This document shows, in pieces, positions 7,319 through 15,127 of a DNA stretch of 64,000 nt. Numbering within the stretch: the first letter of the stretch is position 1; each line of letters starts with the position of its first letter. The position numbers and the translations under genes are program-made. The stretch is from Betaproteobacteria bacterium. Lineage in GTDB: Bacteria > Pseudomonadota > Gammaproteobacteria > Burkholderiales > Rhodocyclaceae. The stretch covers positions 186,001 to 250,000 of the forward strand of contig JADIYD010000001.1 in assembly GCA_016705475.1 (NCBI GenBank), written 5' to 3'. The notes beneath the pieces were generated by a model. It saw only the letters and a program-made list of their open reading frames with translations. It was not told where the DNA came from and did not search any database.

Positions 7319-8073
7319 TCGACACCCACTGCCATCTCGACGCGGCTGAATTTGATGCCGACCGGGATGCGGTGTATGCCGCGGCAATGGCGGCCGGGGT
7401 GGGGAGGATCGTTGTGCCGGGTGTTACGGTCAACCGGAATTTTCGGCCAAAATCGACAATCGCCGACTATCCGGCCTGCGTCGAGGCCTACGGTATCCAC
7501 CCGCTTTACGTTGACCAATCCAGCCTGGAAGACCTGCCCCGGCTACGTGGCTGGCTGCAGCAGGCGCCTCCGGTTGCCGTCGGCGAGATCGGGCTTGATT
7601 TCTACGTGGCCGGACTCGACACCGAGCGTCAGACCCATTATTTCGTCGAACAACTCAAGCTTGCCCGCGAGTTCGATTTGCCCGTGCTGCTCCATGTCCG
7701 CCGGGCGGTCGACCCGGTTCTCAAGCAGCTGCGCCGGATTGGCGTGCGCGGCGGCATCGCCCATGCCTTCAACGGTAGTCGGCAGCAAGCCGATGAATTC
7801 ATCAAACTCGGCTTCGTCCTCGGCTTTGGCGGGGCAATGACTTTTGATGGCTCGACGCGAATCCGCGAACTGGCTAAAACGCTCCCGCTCGAATCCATCG
7901 TGCTCGAAACGGATGCGCCCGACATCCCGCCGGCCTGGCTCAATCGTGGCCGCAACTCGCCCGCCGAACTGCCGCGCATTGCCGATACCCTGGCCGAACT
8001 ACGCGGCCTTTCCCGCAATGAAGTGGTCGCCGCAACGGCGGCCAATGCCCGGCGGATTCTGCCCGGCATTTGA
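7312..8073 (+). CDS. TatD-family metal-dependent deoxyribonuclease
   Basis: A TIM-barrel hydrolase (253 residues) with the metal-binding IDTHCHLD at its N terminus, the GEIGLDFY glutamate motif in the middle and LETDAPDIPP near the C terminus. The family includes 3'-5' DNases and RNA-processing enzymes; it may be YjjV- or YcfH-like rather than TatD itself. The ATG at 7312 overlaps the dadA end by 7 bases. Odd: residues ~39-48 (VNRNFRPKST) are encoded by a copy of the dispersed repeat (7427-7456), exactly where homologues have a variable loop. The stop codon overlaps the FNR-type box of the nap promoter. Confidence 0.88.
   Translation: MLIDTHCHLDAAEFDADRDAVYAAAMAAGVGRIVVPGVTVNRNFRPKSTIADYPACVEAYGIHPLYVDQSSLEDLPRLRGWLQQAPPVAVGEIGLDFYVAGLDTERQTHYFVEQLKLAREFDLPVLLHVRRAVDPVLKQLRRIGVRGGIAHAFNGSRQQADEFIKLGFVLGFGGAMTFDGSTRIRELAKTLPLESIVLETDAPDIPPAWLNRGRNSPAELPRIADTLAELRGLSRNEVVAATAANARRILPGI
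7427..7456 (+). repeat. Dispersed repeat, copy B (inside tatD-family gene)
   Basis: CGGTCAACCGG, 7 bases, GGCCAAAA. Both conserved blocks are exact. It lies in frame inside the coding sequence and specifies VNRNFRPKS. Confidence 0.75.
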
Positions 8074-8083
8074 TCATCGTCAA
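8070..8083. promoter_or_regulatory. FNR/ANR-type box of the nap promoter
   Basis: TTGAT-CATC-GTCAA matches the FNR consensus TTGAT-N4-ATCAA in 9 of 10 half-site bases. A -10-like TATTTC lies at 8107-8112. A start near 8118 would place the box at -41.5, the position for class II activation. It overlaps the stop codon of the upstream gene and lies ~110 bp before napD, implying low-oxygen control of nap. Confidence 0.75.
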
Positions 8084-8192
8084 CATACCTACAAAAGTTA
8101 TAGGGGTATTTCAGCGATTTGATCTGCGCTAAAGATTCGACGTCAGTTGGGCGTAGATTGCCCAAGCTGACATCTAATCGACTGGGCGTGGT

Positions 8193-8465
8193 ATGGACAT
8201 GAAAGTTTCCTCCGGCATCAATATTTCCAGCGTCATCCTGGGTGTTTTGCCTGCCGATAGCGCCATGGTCAGTACAAGCCTGCGCGAGCTCGACGGGGTC
8301 GAGGTCCACGCGATTGGCGAAGATGGCCGGATGATCGTCACGATCGAATCCGGCGACGAAGACAACACCAGCAACACCTTTGAGATGATCCGCCAGATGC
8401 CGGGAGTAATTTCGGCCGCCCTGGTGTTTCACCAGTACGAATCTGATCCAGACGAGGAGGCCTGA
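8193..8465 (+). CDS. napD: NapD, NapA maturation chaperone
   Basis: Small cytoplasmic chaperone (90 residues) that binds the twin-arginine signal peptide of NapA and holds export until the molybdenum cofactor is loaded. The fold pattern is that of NapD: an INISSVILGVLP opening, a middle ELDGVEVHAIGEDGRMIVTIE beta-alpha segment and a C-terminal strand reading GVISAALVFHQYE. It is the first gene of the operon, behind an FNR-type box. napA follows after 1 base with GAGGAGG as its ribosome binding site at the end of this gene. Confidence 0.9.
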   Translation: MDMKVSSGINISSVILGVLPADSAMVSTSLRELDGVEVHAIGEDGRMIVTIESGDEDNTSNTFEMIRQMPGVISAALVFHQYESDPDEEA

Positions 8466-8466
8466 G

Positions 8467-11019
8467 ATGATCGAAGTAAAACTTACCCGGCGTGATTTCA
8501 TCAAGAGCAACGCAGTCGCGGCGGCCGCAACCGTTGCCGGCATCAGCGTGCCAACCGCCGTCATGGCGCAGCAGGCAGGCAAGGGCGACGGGGTGCGCTG
8601 GGACAAGGGCGTTTGTCGCTACTGCGGCACCGGCTGCGGTGTACTGGTCGGTGTCAAGGAAGGCCGTGTCGTGGCCACGCAGGGCGACCCCGATGCGCCG
8701 GTCAATCGCGGCCTGAACTGCATCAAAGGTTACTTCCTCTCCAAGATTCAATACGGCAAGGATCGTCTGCAAACGCCGATGCTGCGCATGAAGGACGGCA
8801 AGTACGACAAGAATGGTGACTTCAAGCCGATTACCTGGACGCAGGCTTTCGACATCATGGAAGAGAAGTGCAAGGCCGCGCTCAAGGAAGGCGGGCCACG
8901 CAATATCGCCATGTTCGGCTCCGGCCAATGGACGGTGTGGGAAGGTTACGCTGCCGCCAAGCTGATGAAGGCCGGCTTCCGCACCAACAATCTCGATCCC
9001 AACGCTCGCCACTGCATGGCCTCGGCCGTCGCCGGCTTCATGCGCACCTTCGGTATCGACGAGCCGATGGGCTGCTATGACGACGCCGAGCATGCCGACG
9101 TTTTCGCGCTGTGGGGTTCGAACATGGCCGAGATGCACCCGATCCTCTGGTCGCGCATCACCGACCGCCGCTTGAGTGCCAAACACGTCAAGGTCCACGT
9201 GCTGTCGACCTTCACCCATCGCTCCTGTGAATTGTCAGACAACACGCTGATCTTCAAGCCGCAGTCCGATCTGGCCATCCTCAACTACATCTGCAACCAC
9301 ATCATCACGACGGGTGCGGTCAACAAGGAATTCGTTGCCAAACACGTCAAGTTCGCCAAAGGCGTGACGGACATCGGCTACGGCCTGCGTCCGAATCACC
9401 CACTCGAAAAAGTGGCGATGAACAACGGCTACCCGGGTGAGGAAGGCAAGCCGAAGGGCAATCCGAACAACTCGACGCCGATGACTTTCGACGAGTTCGC
9501 TGCCTTCGTTTCCGAATACACGCTCGACAAGGCACACGAGCTTTCCGGCGTGCCCAAGGCAAACCTCGAAGCGCTGGCCAAGGCCTACGCCGACCCGAAG
9601 GTCAAGGTTGTTTCCTACTGGACCATGGGCTTCAACCAGCACACCCGGGGCACCTGGGTGAACAACATGATCTACAACGTGCACCTGCTGGTCGGCAAGA
9701 TTTCCGAGCCGGGCAACGGTCCGTTCTCGCTGACAGGTCAGCCGTCTGCCTGCGGTACGGCGCGCGAAGTGGGCACCTTTGCCCATCGCCTGCCGGCCGA
9801 CATGGTGGTGATGAATCCCAAGCACCGCGAGTTTTCCGAAAAGATCTGGAAGTTGCCGGCCGGCACCATTCCCGACTGGATCGGCCTGCACGCCGTGGCC
9901 CAGAGCCGCGCCCTCAAGGACGGCAAACTCGGCTTCTACTGGACGTCGACGACCAACAACATGCAGGCCGGGCCGAACGTCAATGACGAAATCTATCCCG
10001 GCTGGCGCAATCCCAAGGCCTTTGTCGTTGTATCCGATGTCTACCCGACTGTCTCGGCCATGGCCTCCGACCTCATCCTGCCTTGCGCGATGTGGATGGA
10101 AAAGGAAGGCATGTACGGCAACGCCGAGCGGCGCGGCCAGATGTGGCGTCAGCAGGTCAAGGCACCGGGTGAAGGCAAGTCCGACCTCTGGCAATACCTT
10201 GAATTTTCCAAGCGTTTCAAGATCGAGGAAGTCTGGCCAGCCGAGTTGCTAGACAAGAACCCGGAGTACAAGGGCAAGACCATGTACGACGTGCTGTTTG
10301 CCAACGGCCAGGTCAACAAGTTCGGGCTGGACGAGGTCGCCAAAGTGAACGCCCATGCTTTCAAGGACTACATGAACGATGAGTCCAAGGCATTTGGCTA
10401 TTACGTGCAGAAAGGTCTGTTCGAGGAGTACGCCGCCTTTGGTCGCGGCAAGGCGCACGATCTGGCCAACTTCGACGTTTATCACAAGGCGCGTGGCCTG
10501 CGTTGGCCGGTGATCGATGGCAAGGAAACGCTGTGGCGCTTCCGTGAAGGCTACGACAGCTATGTGCCGAAGGGCGAAGGCGTTCGCTTCTACGGCCACG
10601 CTGACGGCAAGGCCATTGCCTTCGCGCTGCCTTATCAGCCGGCTGCAGAAATGCCCGATGCCGAATACGATCTGTGGCTATGTACTGGCCGCGTGCTGGA
10701 ACACTGGCATACCGGCTCGATGACACGTCGCGTGCCGGAGCTCTACAAGGCCGTGCCGGATGCCGTGATGTACATGCACCCGGAGGATGCCAAGAAGCGT
10801 GGCCTGGCCCGCAACGATGTGGTCAAACTATCGACCCGTCGCGGCGAAATCCAGTTGCGCGTCGAAACCAAGGGCCGCAACAAGACACCGCTCGGCCTGG
10901 TCTTCGTACCGTTCTTCGATGAGCATCGCCTGGTCAACAAGCTGACGCTGGATGCAACCTGTCCGATCTCGAAAGAAACCGACTACAAGAAGTGTGCGTG
11001 CAAAGTGGTCAAGGCTTGA
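8467..11019 (+). CDS. napA: Periplasmic nitrate reductase, catalytic subunit
   Basis: Reduces nitrate to nitrite in the periplasm using a bis-MGD molybdenum cofactor and one [4Fe-4S] cluster. The 850-residue precursor has a twin-arginine signal (TRRDFIKSN, then a hydrophobic stretch ending at VMAQQAG). The cluster motif CRYCGTGCGV follows, with the fourth cysteine in GLNCIKGY. The conserved NARHCMASAV segment carries the Mo-coordinating Cys, and the C-terminal molybdopterin dinucleotide-binding region includes the LCTGRVLEHWHTGSMT stretch. Length is slightly above the usual 830. It follows napD after one base and is exported folded by Tat; NapB is its direct electron donor. Confidence 0.97.
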   Translation: MIEVKLTRRDFIKSNAVAAAATVAGISVPTAVMAQQAGKGDGVRWDKGVCRYCGTGCGVLVGVKEGRVVATQGDPDAPVNRGLNCIKGYFLSKIQYGKDRLQTPMLRMKDGKYDKNGDFKPITWTQAFDIMEEKCKAALKEGGPRNIAMFGSGQWTVWEGYAAAKLMKAGFRTNNLDPNARHCMASAVAGFMRTFGIDEPMGCYDDAEHADVFALWGSNMAEMHPILWSRITDRRLSAKHVKVHVLSTFTHRSCELSDNTLIFKPQSDLAILNYICNHIITTGAVNKEFVAKHVKFAKGVTDIGYGLRPNHPLEKVAMNNGYPGEEGKPKGNPNNSTPMTFDEFAAFVSEYTLDKAHELSGVPKANLEALAKAYADPKVKVVSYWTMGFNQHTRGTWVNNMIYNVHLLVGKISEPGNGPFSLTGQPSACGTAREVGTFAHRLPADMVVMNPKHREFSEKIWKLPAGTIPDWIGLHAVAQSRALKDGKLGFYWTSTTNNMQAGPNVNDEIYPGWRNPKAFVVVSDVYPTVSAMASDLILPCAMWMEKEGMYGNAERRGQMWRQQVKAPGEGKSDLWQYLEFSKRFKIEEVWPAELLDKNPEYKGKTMYDVLFANGQVNKFGLDEVAKVNAHAFKDYMNDESKAFGYYVQKGLFEEYAAFGRGKAHDLANFDVYHKARGLRWPVIDGKETLWRFREGYDSYVPKGEGVRFYGHADGKAIAFALPYQPAAEMPDAEYDLWLCTGRVLEHWHTGSMTRRVPELYKAVPDAVMYMHPEDAKKRGLARNDVVKLSTRRGEIQLRVETKGRNKTPLGLVFVPFFDEHRLVNKLTLDATCPISKETDYKKCACKVVKA

Positions 11020-11096
11020 GGGACTGACCAAAAGAGCAATCAGGGAGTGCCGGACGGATGGGAAAGGGGCCCATCCGCACCGGCTGAACTGAACCA

Positions 11097-11981
11097 GTGA
11101 CGAAAGCGATGACAGAAAAGACCCCAAAGAGCGGTGCGGCGCGCCGCCAGTTCATATTTGACTCAGCCAAGATGGTGTGTGGCATGGGCATGCTCGGCCT
11201 CGGACTCGGCTTGTACGCCAAGCAGTCCAAGGCCCTGCCGGCGCTCGCCCTGCGTCCTCCGGGCGCGCTGCCCGAAGATGACTTTCTGGGCGCCTGCATC
11301 CGTTGCGGCATGTGTGTGCGTGATTGTCCCTACAACACGCTTGAGCTGGCCAAGCCGGAAACACCCGTGGCGACGGGTACGCCATTTTTCAATGCGCGCA
11401 ACATCCCTTGCGAGATGTGCGAGGACATTCCCTGCATCAAGGCATGCCCGACCGGCGCCCTGGACCACAGCCTGACGGACATCAACAAGGCAAAGATGGG
11501 CGTCGCCGTGCTCATCGACCATGAGACCTGCCTCAACTTCCTTGGCCTGCGTTGCGATGTCTGTTATCGCGTCTGCCCGGTCATCGACAAGGCGATCACG
11601 CTGGACATGGTGCCCAATGCGCGCACTGGCCGCCATGCGATGTTCCTGCCGACCGTTCATTCCGAACACTGCACGGGGTGCGGCAAGTGCGAGAAGTCCT
11701 GCGTCCTTGAAGAGGCTGCCATTCGCATCCTGCCGCCCAAGCTGGCCAAGGGCGAGTTGGGCAAGCATTACCGTCTCGGCTGGGACGAAAAATCGAAGGC
11801 CGGCAAGTCGCTGATCGATGAGTCGAAAATGGTCGACCTGCCGGACCGAGTGCCGGAGGGTGCAGTGCTGCCTGGTCACTATGACCCGGCCAGCGGCCAG
11901 ACCGAGGCCATGCGCGGCATGCCGGGCAGTCAAGCCGGCGCCATCCCGAGCCTGCCACCCGGACTGGGGGGCAAGCCATGA
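11097..11981 (+). CDS. napG: NapG, periplasmic ferredoxin-type quinol dehydrogenase component
   Basis: Iron-sulfur protein (about 290 residues) that with NapH forms a quinol-oxidising unit feeding electrons toward NapA. A Tat-type signal (ARRQFIFDSAKMV plus hydrophobic stretch) precedes four cysteine clusters: CIRCGMCVRDCP, CEMCEDIPCIKACP, a third around CDVCYRVCP, and CTGCGKCEKSC, i.e. up to four [4Fe-4S] centres. The start is uncertain: GTG at 11097 or the in-frame ATG at 11109; neither has a strong ribosome binding site. The 77-bp gap after napA is the largest within the operon's first genes. Its stop overlaps the napH start (ATGA). Confidence 0.93.
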   Translation: MTKAMTEKTPKSGAARRQFIFDSAKMVCGMGMLGLGLGLYAKQSKALPALALRPPGALPEDDFLGACIRCGMCVRDCPYNTLELAKPETPVATGTPFFNARNIPCEMCEDIPCIKACPTGALDHSLTDINKAKMGVAVLIDHETCLNFLGLRCDVCYRVCPVIDKAITLDMVPNARTGRHAMFLPTVHSEHCTGCGKCEKSCVLEEAAIRILPPKLAKGELGKHYRLGWDEKSKAGKSLIDESKMVDLPDRVPEGAVLPGHYDPASGQTEAMRGMPGSQAGAIPSLPPGLGGKP

Positions 11982-12883
11982 GTGCCGCCAAACACAAACG
12001 GATAGGGGCCGAGGCGGTCGAGGAAAAGGGCTGGCTACGGGCGCACAAGTGGCTGATCCTGCGCCGCATGTCGCAGTTTTCCATTCTCGCCCTGTTCATG
12101 CTCGGGCCGTGGTTCGGTCAGTGGATCGTCAAGGGCAATCTGGCCTACAGCTACACGCTTGATGTGCTGCCATTGACCGATCCCTACGTTGCCCTGCAGT
12201 CGATGGCGGCCGGGCATTTGCCGGAAACGCTGGGCCTCATTGGCTTGGCTATCGTGCTGGTGTTTTACCTGCTGGTCGGCGGCCGGGTCTATTGCAGCTG
12301 GGTGTGCCCGGTCAATATCGTCACCGATGCCGCCGGCTGGCTACGCAACCGCATCGGCATCAAGGGCAGTTCGCAGCTGGGGCGCAATACGCGCTACTGG
12401 ATACTCGGCATGACCATCGTCGGCTCGGCAGTGAGCGGCGTGGTGCTGTGGGAGTTGATCAATCCGGTTTCCATGCTGCATCGCGGTTTAATTTTCGGCA
12501 TGGGAATGGCGTGGACCGTGGTTCTGGTCGTTTTCCTGTTCGACCTGTTCGTGACGAGTCGTGGCTGGTGTGGCCGGCTCTGCCCGGTCGGCGCTTTTTA
12601 CAGCCTGATCGGTCGCTGGAGTCCGGTGCGCGTTTCCGCACCGAAGCGGACAGCCTGCAACGACTGTATGGATTGCTTCGAAGTCTGCCCCGAACCGCAG
12701 GTCATCCGACCGGCGCTCAAAGGTGAAGGCAAGGGTATCGGCCCGGTCATTCTGTCGCCGAACTGTACCAATTGCGGTCGTTGTATTGATGTTTGCTCGA
12801 AGGATGTGTTCACCTTCGGGATGCGTTTCAATAACCCGGTTTCCACTGCCCAGCCTGCGGTGGTGCGGACGGAAACCAACTGA
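11978..12883 (+). CDS. napH: NapH, membrane-bound quinol dehydrogenase
   Basis: Polytopic inner-membrane protein of 301 residues with about four transmembrane helices (near residues 30-50, 75-95, 140-160 and 165-190). The CSWVCPVN and CGRLCPVGA motifs face the cytoplasm, and two C-terminal ferredoxin motifs (CNDCMDCFEVCP and CTNCGRCIDVCS) bind [4Fe-4S] clusters. With NapG it draws electrons from the quinol pool. The start overlaps napG by 4 bases. Since no napC is present in this cluster, NapGH may be the main electron entry here, as known from epsilonproteobacteria, unless a NapC-type cytochrome is encoded elsewhere. Confidence 0.94.
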   Translation: MSAAKHKRIGAEAVEEKGWLRAHKWLILRRMSQFSILALFMLGPWFGQWIVKGNLAYSYTLDVLPLTDPYVALQSMAAGHLPETLGLIGLAIVLVFYLLVGGRVYCSWVCPVNIVTDAAGWLRNRIGIKGSSQLGRNTRYWILGMTIVGSAVSGVVLWELINPVSMLHRGLIFGMGMAWTVVLVVFLFDLFVTSRGWCGRLCPVGAFYSLIGRWSPVRVSAPKRTACNDCMDCFEVCPEPQVIRPALKGEGKGIGPVILSPNCTNCGRCIDVCSKDVFTFGMRFNNPVSTAQPAVVRTETN

Positions 12884-12913
12884 TTATCGAGTTCTAGAGG
12901 AGGAGCGCCCACC

Positions 12914-13408
12914 ATGAAAACAACGCTGAAGACGAGAATTGCCATTCTGGCTGCCGCTGCCTGCTGGGCGCTGTCTACTCCGCTCGTGCAGGCGCAGGAT
13001 GCACCCAAGCCGATGCGGGGCGCGGACGTCAGTGCCGCCGATCAGGCGCCGGAGGCCAAGAAATATCTGGGCGGCAAGCCGGGGGGGCAGGAAAAAGTGG
13101 CGCGTACCTACCGTGACCAGCCGCCGGTCATTCCGCACGCGGTAGAAAACTTCGACGAAATCACCCTCGAAGAAAATCAGTGCCTGACCTGCCACAGCGC
13201 AGAGACCTACAAGAAGAAGAAAGCGCCAAAGATCGGTGAGAGCCATTTCCGTGACCGCGATGGGAAGCTCCTGCCGACCACCTCATCGCTGCGCCATAAC
13301 TGCACGCAATGCCACGTGCCGCAGGTCGATGCGCCGCCTCTCGTCGAAAACGACTTCAAGGGCGATCTGGCCGAAGGGAAAGCTGCCAAAGGCAAGAAAA
13401 AGAACTGA
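12914..13408 (+). CDS. napB: NapB, dihaem cytochrome c electron-transfer subunit
   Basis: Periplasmic dihaem cytochrome c (164-residue precursor) that passes electrons to NapA. It has a Sec signal peptide (KTRIAILAAAACWALST, cleavage near VQAQD) and two haem-binding motifs, CLTCH and CTQCH, in the C-terminal half. Conserved histidines such as those in IPHAVENF and SLRHN are candidate distal ligands. The start has AGAGGAGGAG upstream. It is the last gene of the operon: a strong intrinsic terminator follows within 20 bases. Confidence 0.94.
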   Translation: MKTTLKTRIAILAAAACWALSTPLVQAQDAPKPMRGADVSAADQAPEAKKYLGGKPGGQEKVARTYRDQPPVIPHAVENFDEITLEENQCLTCHSAETYKKKKAPKIGESHFRDRDGKLLPTTSSLRHNCTQCHVPQVDAPPLVENDFKGDLAEGKAAKGKKKN

Positions 13409-13425
13409 GCCAGCATTCAGCAACG

Positions 13426-13453
13426 AAAAAGGGAGCCGAGGCTCCCTTTTTTT
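13426..13453 (+). terminator. Intrinsic terminator after napB
   Basis: GGGAGC-CGAG-GCTCCC stem-loop followed by seven T, preceded by an A-run. It ends the nap operon and may also work in reverse for rpoH. Confidence 0.85.
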
Positions 13454-13492
13454 CTGGACGTCCGATTTTTTCGGGGTTTTGGCTGCTTGCTG

Positions 13493-13526
13493 CGGTCGAC
13501 CCCAAAAAACGGCCAAAAACGAATTG
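13493..13526 (+). repeat. Dispersed repeat, divergent copy C (intergenic)
   Basis: Degenerate first block (CGGTCGACCCC) but an intact second block (CGGCCAAAAACGAA) with the usual spacing, between napB and rpoH. Confidence 0.5.
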
Positions 13527-13540
13527 CCCGATGTGGCCTT

Positions 13541-14401
13541 TCAGGCCTCGGTCAGCGCATCGCGCATTTTCTGCAGCGCCTTGACCTCGATCTGGCGAAT
13601 CCGCTCCGCTGATACGTCGAACTCGGCGGCCAGGTCGTGCAAGGTTGCGGCCTCGCCTTCCGGCAGCCAGCGGGCTTCGACGATGCGGCGGCTGCGCGGG
13701 TCAAGGACGCTCAGCGCTTCGCGAAGACCTTCATCGTGCAGGCGGGCAACAGCCTTGTTTTCCAGCACACGCGTCGGCTCGTAGCGCGAGTCTGCGAGGT
13801 AATCAATCGGCGCAAAGGCTTCGTCGCCGTCATCCGGATTGCCTTCCAGCGCAATATCGCGACCGGAAAGGCGGGTTTCCATCTCGACGACTTCGTCCTG
13901 CTTGACGCCCAGGCGCGCTGCGACTTCGGCCGCCTGAGGACCGGACAGCGTATCGACGCCTTCGTAATCGCTCTTCAGGCTGCGCAGGTTGAAGAACAGT
14001 TTGCGCTGCGCCTTGGTGGTAGCCACCTTGACCAGACGCCAGTTCTTGAGGATGTACTCGTGAATCTCGGCCTTGATCCAGTGCATGGCAAACGACACCA
14101 GACGGACGCCGCGTGCCGGATCAAAGCGTTTGACGGCTTTCATGAGGCCGATGTTGCCTTCCTGGATCAGGTCGGCATGCGGCAGACCGTAGCCGAGATA
14201 GCCACGGGCAATGGAGATGACGAGGCGAAGGTGCGAAAGCACGAGCTGACGTGCCGCTTCCACATCGCCTTCGTTGTGGAAACGCTCGGCCAGCCGGATT
14301 TCCTCTGCCTCGGCCAGCATCGGATAACGGTTCGCCACCTGAATGTAGGCGTCGATGTTACCAATGGCAGACGGGATGGGAAGCGCCAGGGCGTGGGTCA
14401 T
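13541..14401 (-). CDS. rpoH: Heat-shock sigma factor sigma-32
   Basis: Directs RNA polymerase to heat-shock promoters. The 286-residue protein has region 2 with the strongly conserved DLIQEGNIGLMKAVKRFDP and SFAMHWIKAEIHEYIL segments, the RpoH-specific box around QRKLFFNLRSLK, and a region 4 HTH ending in the DVSAERIRQIEVKALQKMR stretch. Length is normal. A perfect CIRCE operator lies 35 bp upstream of the start, so the gene should be repressed by HrcA. It converges with the nap operon, whose terminator lies downstream. Confidence 0.97.
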   Translation of the reverse strand: MTHALALPIPSAIGNIDAYIQVANRYPMLAEAEEIRLAERFHNEGDVEAARQLVLSHLRLVISIARGYLGYGLPHADLIQEGNIGLMKAVKRFDPARGVRLVSFAMHWIKAEIHEYILKNWRLVKVATTKAQRKLFFNLRSLKSDYEGVDTLSGPQAAEVAARLGVKQDEVVEMETRLSGRDIALEGNPDDGDEAFAPIDYLADSRYEPTRVLENKAVARLHDEGLREALSVLDPRSRRIVEARWLPEGEAATLHDLAAEFDVSAERIRQIEVKALQKMRDALTEA

Positions 14402-14435
14402 AGCGTAATGTTCTCCTTCAAGTTACATCCATATA

Positions 14436-14462
14436 TTAGCACTCGCTGCCTATGAGTGCTAA
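14436..14462. promoter_or_regulatory. CIRCE element (HrcA operator) upstream of rpoH
   Basis: TTAGCACTC-N9-GAGTGCTAA, an exact match in all 18 conserved positions of the CIRCE consensus. It places sigma-32 synthesis under HrcA control, so the HrcA and RpoH heat-shock circuits are nested. HrcA control of rpoH has been proposed for other betaproteobacteria. Confidence 0.93.
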
Positions 14463-14546
14463 CAGGTGGGAATAGTTTCACGCTTGTATGACGTTAGTTG
14501 CCAATCGAGCCCACGCTGCTCTGTGACAGTGCCGCACAAAGAACAT

Positions 14547-14616
14547 CGCCAGCCAGCGGGCGCTTGGCGCTCCGAGTGGCTGGCGAGGTTGTTTCGCAGC
14601 GGCGCAAGAGCGCCGC
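14547..14616. terminator. Hairpin pair downstream of the Cys-repeat peptide gene
   Basis: Two perfect stems lie 25-95 bp beyond the stop codon: CGCCAGCCA/TGGCTGGCG (14547-14585) and GCGGCGC-N4-GCGCCGC (14599-14616). Neither has a T-run on the minus strand, so termination is possible but not typical. Confidence 0.35.
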
Positions 14617-14640
14617 GCTTGTCGGGGGCCGGGTCGGTTC

Positions 14641-14973
14641 TTACTTGGCCGCGCCGCAGCTGGCGTCCTTTTTCTTGTCAGCACCGCACTTGGCTTCTTT
14701 TTTCTTGTCGCCACCGCAGGAGCCGTCCTTGGTTTTGGCGGCACCGCATTTCGCTTCGCCTTTTTTATCCGCGCCACACTTGGCGTCCGATTTCTTGTCG
14801 CCGCCGCACTTGCCATCGCTTGTCTTGTTGCCGGCGTCAGCCAACTGGTAGCCCGCAGTGAGTTTTTCGCTGGAGAAGGGATTTTCGGCAGCACCTGCTA
14901 CCGAGGAAAGAAAAGTGCCGGCAACGAGCGCAGCACCGACAGCCATATTCAGTTTGGATTTCTTGGCAGACAT
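14641..14973 (-). CDS. HvfA-like secreted Cys-repeat peptide (putative MNIO-modified RiPP precursor)
   Basis: A 110-residue precursor: signal peptide (residues 1-29, hydrophobic AVGAALVAGTFLSSV, cleavage after VAGA), a short linker, then a strict 10-residue repeat with cysteines at 56, 66, 76, 86, 96 and 106 (units such as CGGDKKSDAK, CGADKKGEAK, CGAAKTKDGS). The three-unit block is itself repeated, giving a 30-residue super-period. Family knowledge: HvfA peptides carry repeated EGKCG motifs whose cysteines are converted by a DUF692 (MNIO) enzyme to copper-binding groups. Here the motif is (D/E)(G/A)(K/S)CG. No MNIO enzyme or DUF2063 partner is in the window. The start at 14973 follows AGGAGA. 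An ECF-type promoter lies ~85 bp upstream. It could alternatively be an unmodified Cys-rich metal-binding protein. Confidence 0.72.
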   Translation of the reverse strand: MSAKKSKLNMAVGAALVAGTFLSSVAGAAENPFSSEKLTAGYQLADAGNKTSDGKCGGDKKSDAKCGADKKGEAKCGAAKTKDGSCGGDKKKEAKCGADKKKDASCGAAK

Positions 14974-15060
14974 TTTGGATTCTCCTGAGGTTGAAGACTC
15001 GAACGAGTCAATGCATTGCTGGGTTACGGCAACCGCCATGCTGCGTGCTGCCTTAAACCT

Positions 15061-15090
15061 GATTACGCGGTGAACTTGTTTCCGGATGCA
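15061..15090 (-). promoter_or_regulatory. ECF-type promoter of the Cys-repeat peptide gene
   Basis: On the minus strand: TGCATCC, 16 bases, CGTAATC. The same architecture and spacing occur upstream of the ECF sigma gene (19055-19084) and the DUF255 gene (17485-17514). Confidence 0.7.
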
Positions 15091-15127
15091 GAAAGGCGAA
15101 ATTTTTTCGTGGCGATCAATGGGGGCG

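Noticed and set aside
5987..7387. A 466-codon open frame antisense to dadA
   Set aside because: Shadow of the real gene; low-complexity Gln/Arg/His-rich translation with no motif.
8117..8131. TTGATCTGCGCTAA as a second FNR box upstream of napD
   Set aside because: Right half-site matches poorly (GCTAA for ATCAA); the box at 8070 is far better placed.
14641..14830. 30-bp tandem repeats that might suggest a CRISPR or minisatellite
   Set aside because: The repeats are in frame, have no unique spacers and encode the Cys-repeat peptide.
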